Of a DNA stretch of 64,000 nucleotides, positions 1-10,724 are shown piece after piece (the stretch's first letter is position 1; the number at the start of each line of letters is the position of its first letter). The notes beneath the pieces are model-generated. The model worked only from the letters and a program-made list of their open reading frames with translations, searched no databases and was not told the DNA's origin. Made by a program: the position numbers and the translations under genes. The DNA is from Lingula anatina (lineage: Eukaryota > Brachiopoda > Lingulata > Lingulida > Lingulidae): contig NW_019773936.1 in the NCBI RefSeq assembly GCF_001039355.2, positions 240,829-304,828 on the forward strand. Reading direction: 5' to 3'.

Positions 1-1407
1 ACAACAACTTGGCAACATGGCGGGTTCTGGTGCCTTCACCTTATCTGCAAGAGTTATTGTATTGTCGTATTGATCGCTCCCCCCAGGGGGGTGGGGGTGG
101 AAAAGTCGGGCACACTTCAACGAATACAGTTTTTACATGTGATTTACATTTGGTCTCAAAACTAGTGGTAAACTCTTCTACTGCTGTTCGGCCTTGGGTA
201 TTAATAAAAAGATGTCCCGATTGAAGTTATCTTACTTATTACTAAGGGCCCCCTTAATTGGCGTTTTTTTTATTTTTTATTTTTTTATTATTTTTTTATT
301 TTTATTTTTTTGCACAAGTAGACAAAAAAATCCCTAAACAATCACAGTTCTTATGTTTTTTTCTATGAAATCGCGTAAACATGTTGGTCCCAAGATTAAG
401 CCCTTTTGAAGAACGTATTATTCTTTGAGAAAAGTAACGAACAGGAAGTTATGACGTGAGAAAGATATTTGTAAATGGAACAAACAATAAAAAGATTCTC
501 CACTTCAGGCGCGTAGGAAGCAAATTTTAATTTTCATTCAGAAAAACAATTAGCTTGGGTAGGGTTGAAAGGGAAAGGTTCTGTACTTTAAGTTGAACAT
601 AATTTGATCGGGTTCTCGCTATGCGACATGTTATTTTTTAACGCTTTATATAAATCTCCAAATGCCCTAAGAAACGGACAAGGCTCCCCTTTGACTTCTG
701 TACTGAAAACATTTGGTATTTATTCTTAAATTTCTCAATTTCTTCAATTGCGTAACAATGCAAAAGAAAAAATCCAAATACGAGTCGTGTTTTTCCATAT
801 TGCCCAATGAAACGGCGAAGACTTGTGAGATCAGTTAACATTTAATTTGTGTATGTCTGTCGGAACACAGAATCGGGATCAGAAATACTATCAACTTGCA
901 TGAAAACCCCGGATGAGTGGGACGGCGCTCTCGACCAACACCATCTACTCGGGTTACTCAACTGATGCATCTATTAGCCAAGTAATCAGAAATCTCGTTA
1001 AAAACCCAATAAATATCAGATAAAAAGGTATTTGGATTTGTGAACACAAGACCTGATGCATATATTGTGCAAATGCGTGGAGAATAGATAACAATACAAT
1101 AACATTTAAAATTATATAGCAGTAAATGCGTGGTCCGCCGCTATAAAGTGCTGCTCATGTATTTTGTTCTTGACCAAAGTGTCGTTCAATGCTGAATAAG
1201 TAATACTCTCAGGTTCGCCTTAGTGCCAGATATAACCGGGGAGTTGGCGCGTGTTTTGTGTAATAACACAATGAGTCCCTGATCTTTTTAGGGTAGAAAT
1301 TAACTTTTTCCTGGAAACTTCATCACCCTTTCCTTCTTCACCAAAGTTACCTATACGTTCACAGAATTGCAATATATATTGTCCATAATCCTGGTTTTGA
1401 TTTCTAT
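1..1407. other. Gene-free AT-rich stretch
   Basis: No coding exon is recognisable on either strand. The short open frames lack family motifs, and several start at non-ATG codons. T-rich low-complexity sequence lies at about 262-312. Nothing else stands out before the fold-back element. Confidence 0.6.
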
Positions 1408-1622
1408 GGCTGTATTCCCAGAGCTTTTAGATCGATCTATCCCCGCGGGGAGTCTCACTAGATTACTGTCAGATAATCCGGCTTAAATGCCCGTCCCGCC
1501 TACTACAAGCTGTAAGGGGGTAATTAACTTTCGTGTCCGCTCGGCTGACAGCTATTTAGCGTGAACCCCCAGGGAGTTAGGTCGATCTAAAGTAGATCGA
1601 TCTAATCTCTGGGAATGGGGTC
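1408..1622. mobile_element. MITE-like fold-back element, copy 1
   Basis: The two ends are inverted copies of each other: ATTCCCAGAG followed by AGATCGATCTA on the left is mirrored by TAGATCGATCTA and CTCTGGGAAT on the right. The outer 12 bases align imperfectly. The element is flanked by the direct repeat TAT on both sides (1405-1407 and 1623-1625), as expected of a target-site duplication. The right end GGGAATGGGGTC is shared with the element at 4866-5122, so the two look like one family. There is no transposase frame, so it would be non-autonomous. The superfamily is uncertain. Confidence 0.6.
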
Positions 1623-3416
1623 TATGATTATTCTCTTTAAACCATTCTCACCGTTAATGGAGATAGATAGATGATATAGAGTAGAGACTCTCGGGACTGT
1701 AAAAATAAAAGGATACTAGAACGGTTGAGAATGAGTCTATACATCATAATTTTCTCAACGGTTAGAATGGGGATCAAAACTGTGTTGATTTTTTTCATGA
1801 AAAGCCACATAAATGTCTACATAAATGTCTAAAACGCATTGGCTGTCTCTACATAATAATGTATAATGAAACGCAAAACGCTTTGCTTAAGCGTAAGAAA
1901 AAATATACTGAATTTCTCTTTTATATTAGCTTTCTAGCTTTTAAATCCCTGACAAACAGTGTGCTCACGTTGGTATCGATCAAAACACGTTGTTAATGCA
2001 CGTGAACAGTCGCTTGCATTGCAAGATGCGTTAGGTGAGATAAGTGTCGCAATCTTCGCCCAACAGGACACAGCCGTCCCACCAAACAGCTGGACGAGCT
2101 TCCACATAAGTGTAAAATAAGCGTTTCTCTTAGAAAAGAGGGCGTTAGTGCTCCCCCCTTACTTACCCCCTTAGAGAGCCAGATATGGTGTGTATATAAC
2201 ATTTGCAGCAGGATGGAGGATATTGGAGATGCCCTAGGGCTACCACGAATTGGCCGCCCAAAGAAGACTAGTGCCAGACACGACGGGTGTCTCTCCTATT
2301 GTCAGTCATCAACAGGGTGGAGTGGTCGGTGTAATCCCCAGATGCGAACTCCATATGGGATGAAATTAGAAATCATCTGGTTAAGTATTGACCCTTCACC
2401 AAAACACCCTCATAGCTAACACAGTGGTGTAGAGCCTGGATCAGCATAGTCCCCAGACGATTACTATGCTTTTATCATTAGCCTATGAGTCTATGCTCAT
2501 ATGGGGAGTGCCCATTTTGAGGCCAGGTGACTATCCATCAAAATATTGATACTGGAACAATAATACACATTGTAATTTATGTAAGGATTACCAGTAGTAA
2601 AAATAGTAGTCTTGAAACGACCTTGTGAAAAAAGCGAAATGAAAATAAAAACCCAGCAAAGTCAAATGCTATTTATCTTACATCAGCATGGTTTCATACT
2701 TGCGTAACCCTCTCCCTCCCTAATGTACATATTTATACAAATCTAAATGATACGGCGTGTGGTCAATGGGAAAATACCAATTATGTCGTAGGCAGTAGTA
2801 GCCACAATCAATACAGGGAAGGAAGTTATTCAGTGTTCAGCCAGTAAACAACTATAGGCGCAAACCTGTGGAATCGATACTTCGAGTCGTAACAAAGGTC
2901 CATGCATTTGTCCTGTTACACTATATTATAATGATATTTCTCAAAGCTAATAAGGAAGAAGGCGTCTTAGCAATTAGCGCTGCCTTTAATGAAACCGAAT
3001 ACCATGCAAAGGCGGTAGAGTAAGCCGCTTAACTGAATGTATATCTCCCTTATGTATATTTAATATTGTTTTTCCTTTTCTAAATGGACAATAATTTCAT
3101 CTTCATTTGATCGTCATATTACTGTTTATTATTACACTTTCATAGACCATACTGGAGTGTACCATATGAATAGACAAAACGATTGTTTCGAATGTTGCTT
3201 CCAACACGAATAAATCATAGATTTTATATGACAATTCATCATTGTACACCCAATTATAGGGATATAGCAAGTGCACAAGAATACATGTACCACGGTTGAG
3301 TAAAATGAATGTCCTATGTCAGAAGAACTCACTGCCACTAATTCTTGATGAGCTGATAAAAGTGATCTATTGTAGTGAATCTTGTTTCATGATCTGCGAA
3401 AACTACGAGAAGGCGC

Positions 3417-3450
<34 letters not shown>

Positions 3451-4862
3451 TTTACCCAGTACTTAGAGAACATAAACATTAAACTAATATCAAACGCTAA
3501 GCAAATACACCTGAACAGAACTATAAATTACACGCACAGACATAAAAAGCCACAGACATAAAAAGCCAGTTCACATGTACGCAGACGCAGAATTAACGGC
3601 ACAAACAAAAACTTACAAAAACGCAGTATAACATCAATAAGGCGCGAACAGACACTAAAAGTACATTAACACACACCTTCACTAAAATCATACTCCTCGC
3701 CTCCTAGCGGCAAGTAAAGAAACCACTATCAGCTTGATAAAACAGACAAACAAGTCAATTCGCGATTAGGCAAATATCGATGCTGAATTACACCGGCAAA
3801 TTATCGATAAGAGCCGAGGCCGACTTGTTCCAGCTGCCTTACGGAAAAGTCACTGCTTCGATAAGAAGCCTGGGATCAGAGTGCAGGGCAAATACGGAGC
3901 TTGTTGGAGAAGGTGCTTAGGGAGCAGTAAATGGGGTAATAATTGGTGAAATTAGCCCTTAAGCAACCATGAAGATAAACAGGACGAATGGACCTGGGCG
4001 AATTAAAGAATTCAAGAACGGAACGCTATGCTGTACATTAGTGGGCTTTAAGCAAAGCTGGCCAATAAAAAACACGTGTGATAGAAATTGAGAGGCCCCA
4101 AAGGATATTGTCAATGTCAGGCAAATCAAAAATTATTTCGCTCTTGATTTATTACCTCCCACTCATTGATGGAAAGTCGCGAGTCAAGCAAAGGACGCAC
4201 ACCTTTAAAAATAACCTTGTAATAAATTTTCACGTGCAATAAATTAATAAAATGTAGAGTTTTCATTAACAGTGCCTTCTTTCCCAACAACAAAAACCCC
4301 AGCACCTCTCATAAAAAAACTAGCTTTTTGGGGGCAATTATAGTAAGACAATTTTAATGCAATATTACTCGATAGAAAACCATGTGCATTTTAAAGGGGA
4401 CAATTTAGATGTTACCAGTAAAATCGTGACATTTGGCTTTTCATTAAAGATGGTCTGTCTATTGTAGATGATAACTTTTGAAAAGGGGATCTTATAAAAA
4501 TCATTGAAGAGTTGATTTGTTCCGCTCATATGATGCCCAAAAAACAATAAAAAGCTTGCAGTCATATCCTGGTTGACTAGAGACTCATGCAAAATACCGA
4601 TTGCAATTTTGTTCCAGTTTAAATAAATACGGGCACAATTGCTTTTATATTCAAAGAATAATACGTTTATTATTTTTTTCTTCGTGGAATATTCTAGCCG
4701 TGCGCCATTTCTAAATGACTCAGACTTATAAACTTGAAAATAAACCATGTTTTCTGGCAACCTATTATTATTATTGTTATCAGTGTATCAGAAAAACATG
4801 TAAGCATAAACACAGAAATCAGTAAACATATATTTGTCAGCATAATGATCAAACGGGTAGCC
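1623..4862. other. Gene-free stretch with a poly-T run
   Basis: I see no supported exon. A 31-base T run sits at 3419-3449. The remaining open frames are short, overlap on both strands and resemble no protein I know. Confidence 0.55.
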
Positions 4863-4865
4863 TAA

Positions 4866-5122
4866 GACCCCGTTCCCATATCTAGATCGATATAGCAGGA
4901 TCGACCCATCTCCAAGAGGGTTCTCGCTAAATTACATTCAGCTAAAGCGGCTCTGATGTCTGGCACGCCTATTGAAGCTGTTACGGGGTAATTTACTATT
5001 GTTAAGCAGCTTCAGTAGGCGTGCCAGACATCTTAGCCACTTAAGTTGAATGCAATTTAGCCAGAATCCCCTCGAAGATGGGTTGGATCCTGCTCGGTCG
5101 ATCTAGGTATGGGAATGGGGTC
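4866..5122. mobile_element. MITE-like fold-back element, copy 2
   Basis: This is a nearly complete palindrome. The left end starts GACCCCGTTCCCATA and the right end is TATGGGAATGGGGTC. Matching arms continue inward through TAGATCGA, the CCATCT region and a well-paired core around GTCTGGCACGCCTA (about 4959) and TAGGCGTGCCAGAC (about 5019). TAA flanks both sides (4863-4865 and 5123-5125), a probable 3-bp target-site duplication. It shares its right terminus and internal GATCGATC words with the element at 1408-1622. A 3-bp TAA target site is compatible with PIF/Harbinger, but that assignment is inference. Confidence 0.75.
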
Positions 5123-5125
5123 TAA

Positions 5126-5817
5126 GTCTCAGAGACGACACTTCTTTTTCATATTTCAATACATGACACCTTGACGTACAGTCAATATAACGTTTTGTTT
5201 TTCATCTTTGTAATCATTACCTCAAGTACAAATTGTTTATATTCATTACCATGATATCAAACTTTGTCATTTTGATAAAGGATATTGATCTTTTCAAGTA
5301 CTGTGTTTGGTTTTACTTGTTCTTACAATAACAGAGCTTCGCTAAGCCTTTGGGAATTGGAGCACGTACTCAATAAATGAGCACGTTTGAAAATGAAGAC
5401 GCTTGCCCGAATTCGAACAAAATTCTCAGGTTATTATGCAGGTTTTGCGTTAGCCTCTAAATGTTTGTCCATTAGTTCCATTTATACTGTCTTCGTGCAG
5501 CAGTACTAGTCTTGTCTCCATGTATAACGGCTTTCTTTTTAGTCTCTATATAGATCACTAAATCCAAAATTACCCTTAAATACATGTAGCACCTGCGCTG
5601 TATTAAGCCTAGCTTTTGTACTTATACTCCATATATTGTGATTCATCAGTTACTTGCCATTTTTAGACTACAAAATGCAGATCACACCAGCAAAAAACAC
5701 CTGAGCTACCACAATAATTCATTAAGTATTGGCATATTCACACGTCTACATTTATTCTTCTTTTGAATCTATATCGTGTTAACTGCTCATAGAATTTGGT
5801 CCTTTTTCTATACAATA
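5126..5817. other. Gene-free spacer between MITEs
   Basis: AT-rich non-coding sequence. No exon, tRNA-like fold or further repeat was recognised. Confidence 0.5.
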
Positions 5818-6004
5818 AGAGCGCATTTAGAACAGCGGACTAACAGATCCGAGGATCAAATATGGCCGTCCCACTTTAATGCTTGTTGCGTAATCCCCGT
5901 GGGGAATCTATTCAGTGTCTAATCGGGAATTAAGCGGTCACCTTTTAAGCGCGTCGCCATATTTGATCCGCGGATCTGTTAGCCCGCTGTTCTGAATGCG
6001 TTCT
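5818..6004. mobile_element. MITE-like fold-back element, second family
   Basis: Inverted arms of about 49 bases lie at 5818-5867 and 5956-6004. The left arm reads through CAGCGGACTAACAGATCC and GGATCAAATATGGC, and the right arm is its complement with a few mismatches. ATA flanks both sides (5815-5817 and 6005-6007), a possible 3-bp target-site duplication. The loop of about 90 bp has no coding capacity. Its ends differ from the 1408/4866 family, so it is probably a separate non-autonomous DNA transposon. Confidence 0.65.
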
Positions 6005-9000
6005 ATATCTGCGTTTTATACTTTAAGTTCAGCTTGTTTTTGCTTAAACCACATGAAATCCAGTACAACATCCTGGGCTTCGATATCATAATTGTATCCT
6101 GTCGTCTTTACACTTTTTTAAAGGTGTTAGAAATTGTTCAGTTCCCCTCTTTCGAAAAATGAAAACAGCTTTCTTCTACCGGCTACGGCGGGGGAAGGAT
6201 AATTCTTTGCCTTGTTTCACGCGACAAATATAAAACGAAACAAATGTTATGTGTACATGTAGGATAAAGGGAAATGAAATCACTTTGTATTGTCTTGTTT
6301 CGGTATTTTTGTATTTATTTATCTATTTTTTTCTTTGGGGGGGGGGGGAGGGAGGAGGTATGGGGGGAAATGAGAGAGGGTCCCTCCATTTAATGTACCA
6401 TTCGTTGCATAGGGCTCTGCAAACTAGGTAAGAAACCCACTCAAACTGACATAAAACAAAATTCATTTGTGAGTTTAATGAGCGCAAGGTATAATGCACA
6501 CTCCGGGAGAGAGGTACTCTACTCTTTGATGTTACACTTTTTAGCGTCTGTTTTTGCCAGACCGGGCACTGAAACCCAACACACGAGCTTTTACCTCTTT
6601 ATGTGGACTACCGAGCAATATCTTTTATCCCTATCTAAAAATGCGCTCTTAATTAGCAGCCGTATCATAACTGCTATGCAGGCATTAAAACCATTGATTT
6701 CTCTTTACGTTTATATCCAGAGTACACATTTATGTTTTATCCCGCTTCCGGCGGAGTCGTTAAGTCTAGAAATGTTAGCTTGTGGCAAACATTCTAGATA
6801 CATGGGTAATCATTGAATTTGTGTCTTATGGACTGACTAATGATTAGTGCTGTTTACGTTGCTTGCGCTTCCTCGGGGTATTAGTTATTTTTCAGTCTTT
6901 TTTTCGTCATTTTGTGAACTGATCATTAAAGACGTGTAAGTTGTGGACAATGAAAAACAAAAATCAATTGAAGCTTTTGTGAGACCCCTTGCACAATGGT
7001 TATAGCCTTTTTAATCTTGATAAACAATTATAAGAATTGGAAAATGATTATGCTCTCTCTCTCTCTCTCTCTCTCCATCGTACACACACACAAATACGCG
7101 CACGCGCATACACGCATTCTGTGACATAACAAACGAACTTCTATCTTTTCATTCCTTAAAAATTGATATGTAGGACTCGTTTGTATTCTAACTCAGGCCG
7201 ACAACAAAGGGTATTTGGTTTTCTTTCTAAGCTAGGACCTATAAAATCCATCGATGATTAGAGGTAATATTGCAAGTGCGTGTAATTGGTTACACAAACC
7301 TGCGGTGTTTAATCTGATGTACCAAGGCAGCGTCTTCAATTGCCCCTGTGTGAACGAGGACTCCAATAACGTGGTCGAGGATTTAACCATGATAGATAAA
7401 TGTTAAGAGTGATTTACGTACCTTTATCTATTAGCATCACACAAAGACACTACGTGGACTATTAATAACACTAGCCACTGTACAAAACTCATACTTTTTC
7501 AACCTTGGTGGTAAATTTACCGTGTAAATAATGCGACTAATCTTTTAGATTGGGATAGTTCAAAAATTCGAATTTATCAGTGTGTGACCTTTAATGTCGT
7601 GATAACACCTTCCTTTTTATCTTCGCAGCGAACTTTCCCTTGTGAAGGAATAGCACGTAGCTCGACTGTGGAGCTTGCTTCCACCAGGAGATAAAGCCCA
7701 CGGGATCTGAGAAAGAGAGAACTAGTTCTACGATTTCTCAAGGTCTCCGTCAAAGTTTTAAAATTTGCATACTAAGACATCAAATAACGAATCCAAACAA
7801 ACCAATCTACGAAAGTTTAAAATACGTTTTAAAACAGTGCTCTTTTCGTATAATCACAGAAAAGCGAATGCGTTGTTTATATATACGTACATGTTATAAG
7901 ATCGGGTTTTGTCATGTTTTTCGAAGAGACCAAAACAGGCCATTTGAAGAAAAAAAACAGAAATATGTAAGACAACAGCAATTCCATGAATTATTTGCTT
8001 TTTTATCTTCAAGTTTTTACCCGAAACGCAACATTTCACGTTCCTGCATCTAAAATATCTTTTCACATCCTTATCAATATTCCCAGCATTTTGTCTTTAT
8101 AACACCAGTTTGCCATTGCTTAATCAAACTTCCTACTTCGATCAACAGCGTGTTGAATTTGTATAAAATGAGTCTATATTTTTCCAACGAAAAGTAGATA
8201 TATCGATTATTATTTTTTATTCCATGTGGTAAATGTAAAAAAAAACGTAAGGCAAATAAATGAGGAATCAATAGGAAAAAATTTGAAAAAAAATTCTTAT
8301 AGTTTGCTTCCAATTTTGTGTGTATGTAATCGTGCCCACATATCGCGTGAATACAATTATAATATAAAACACCAGAGCCAGTTGTAATCCTTGCACAGTG
8401 ACCACTGTATAGAACACAGCAGTCGCACTGAGTCATGGTTCCGGATTTGACTAATGCGACCCCAGCATCTTAAGCTCCTGAACATTCCACGTAATAACTC
8501 GTGATATATAAGTTGTTTTTGTCAAAGGCAATGTGAACTATATATGACCAAGGATCTTATATTTACCCTCTCCAATACTTCATCTGCACGGCTGTATGCC
8601 AGACGTCCTCGTATTCTTTCGAAGCCTCTATAATGTCTGTCTCTTCAGTTAACAGTGCAGTGACTCTGACTCTGATTCCAAAAGACTCTGATTCCTATAC
8701 TAAGCCTTTCACCACCCAGTCTTACTGAATAACAACCGAGAAATATATGATTCCTGAATTCATCCAAAGAGAAATCTACTATTTCTAATTGTCCCTTGAT
8801 AGTTATTATATAACGTTGAGAATAATTATATACATGTATATTTTTTCATATCTGTGGAATTTGTATATATCTGTCGATAATCAATACAATGATAACGCGT
8901 CTACTATACATGTATGTATTACTGGTTATACGTTTAAAATTATTAGGTGTGTATTTGTATGCTAATGTACTTAAGTTCTAGTTATACGCTAAAAACCTAT

Positions 9001-9970
9001 GTTGTGATGGTATCCACAACGTGTAGAGGACATACGACAAATGCCTCAGAAAAACCAAAATATACTGTAATGTATGAAAAATTCACGATCGCAAGTTAAA
9101 TACTTGATAGCATCAGAAAACTGCTGGCGTCATATGAATGTCTTTCCTTTTAGATTAAAGTATTTGTTCCACCAGCTTCTGCTGAGACCCCCATTATTAT
9201 ATGCAGAGAATAAACTCTTTAGTGAACATATAAATAACCGACTGATTACTTATACTTTGGGAAGGGAAACTAATTGAACAGATACAATATCACTTATATG
9301 GCAAATATGAGAATAGGAACAGAAAACAATTCTTGGAATGAACACAATACCTGACCAGGGCGACCAGCGGGCGGTTATATAGGAAACTGGTTTGTATCAT
9401 GCGCAACAAGTGGTTGGAGAAAGTCAGACTGATGGGCATCCCTTACTATACTGCTAAATGCATCTAAGAGAGAGAGAGAGAGAGAGGAATGAGGGTTATG
9501 TACTCAGCACTTTGAAATACAATGTAAGGGTTGTGACATAAGTGAATCGATCACAACAGCAATATTTGGAACAGAACAAGTCCCTATATTAGTACACAAA
9601 CGGTTTCAGTGTGATACATCATATACTGATATATGTATGTACATATCCTTCAGGACTCTATATCTTTGGCAACCGACAACATATACTCAGAAAACTGCAG
9701 CCTTTTTCCACAAAACCTACAGAAATTGACAACAGTCTTATAGCAAACGAACTCCTCTATATCTTAAAGGTATTGGCAAAGTCACATACTAAAAGATCTG
9801 CAGCAAATTTGTCTCGAACCAGGAGATACATTGTGCCCAGTAAACTTATTATTATTATCAAAATGTCAAAAGAAACCCAATGGTGCATATCATATACAGC
9901 ATGTCTCCCATTACATGGTAATAAATCACAACTAACACAATGTCGCACTTAGCACAACATCAACACTTAC
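6005..9970. other. Gene-free stretch with simple repeats
   Basis: No recognisable exon. Contents include a G-rich run at about 6337-6370, CT then AC microsatellites at 7053-7092 and a GA run at 9467-9487. The remaining exons of the minus-strand receptor gene (its exon ends at 9971) should lie in this direction. I looked for binding-domain, kinase-homology and cyclase motifs among the minus-strand frames and found none. Confidence 0.5.
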
Positions 9971-10724
9971 CTCCGACATTGGCGCCAATTGTGTCTGTAA
10001 GCTGTTCTTTCAATTCAGATGAACTCTTCAATTTCTCGTGCTTCAGGGTAGCCTTCTTGGGCGTATATTGCACCAGAGCCTCGCCAGCGAAGTAACACAT
10101 CTTGAAGTAGTCAACTTTACTCTCACATTTGTTCTCTCTGTTCTTGTCAGGGTCGTCTTCGTATATCAGCTGATAGTTGAACCAGTTGAAATCACTGAAG
10201 AGGGATGTTATGAACTCCACCATGTCCCCGAAGTGAGCCCCTACGCGCGTCAGGTAGGGGTAATCACGTTTTTTATTCACAGCAAAATCCATGGCGTTTG
10301 CCCCCGCGGAGAGCATGGGCGTTTTCCAGTAGGTGATCTGGCGGGCGACCGGTGCTGCTGCGAAATCACACACAGGGCCAAAAAAGACATGCACTTTTCT
10401 TTTCATATAAAAATTGAAGGCGTGGTTCACAGATTCGGCGCTAAAACACTTTGAATCCTCGTAGGAAACGGTTATATTGAGTTTGGGTACTGTGTTGTTT
10501 TCTTTCAGACGTTTGATGGCGTATTCTATAGCTGGAGCCACCTTATCTATAGAGAAGCCCAGTTTGTTGTATCTCGGGAGGATAGAAGCAATATCAACAT
10601 GAACAGCTCCGTTGAAGGATAGCATACAAGAAATCACCAAGCAATAAATAATTAGGTTCATTGCCGCTAAGTGGCGCAGGGCCAATTTATTCCCGCCTTC
10701 TAAAGTATGTGGCATCTTTTTCAT
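9971..10724 (-). CDS. Natriuretic peptide receptor-like protein, N-terminal exon (partial)
   Basis: This exon encodes 251 codons plus one base. It ends at a consensus donor (GGAG|GTAAGTG on the minus strand, intron from 9970), so the intron is phase 1. The protein begins with a hydrophobic signal peptide (about residues 22-40, MNLIIYCLVISC...), then an ANF-receptor (periplasmic-binding-like) domain. The diagnostic segment is GPVCDFAAAPVAR (117-129) followed by the PMLSAG motif (136-141), as in natriuretic peptide receptors. Cys93 and Cys119 are spaced like the first disulfide of that family. An in-frame TAA lies 9 bases upstream of the first ATG. Met22 (10661) also has a purine at -3 and would put the signal peptide at the very N-terminus, so it may be the real start. 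The membrane, kinase-homology and cyclase exons are absent here, so a guanylate-cyclase receptor cannot be told from a clearance (NPR-C) type. Expected role: cell-surface peptide hormone binding. Confidence 0.85.

Noticed and set aside
4365-4760. 131-codon minus-strand open frame
   Set aside because: It starts at a TTG rather than ATG, has no recognisable motif, and its composition follows the AT-rich background.
8074-8436. 120-codon minus-strand open frame
   Set aside because: No family similarity, low-complexity Phe/Ile/Tyr/Asn content typical of AT-rich DNA, and no convincing splice context.
10038-10454. 138-codon plus-strand frame over the receptor exon
   Set aside because: It lies antisense to the clearly coding natriuretic-receptor exon and has no motif of its own, so it is a shadow.
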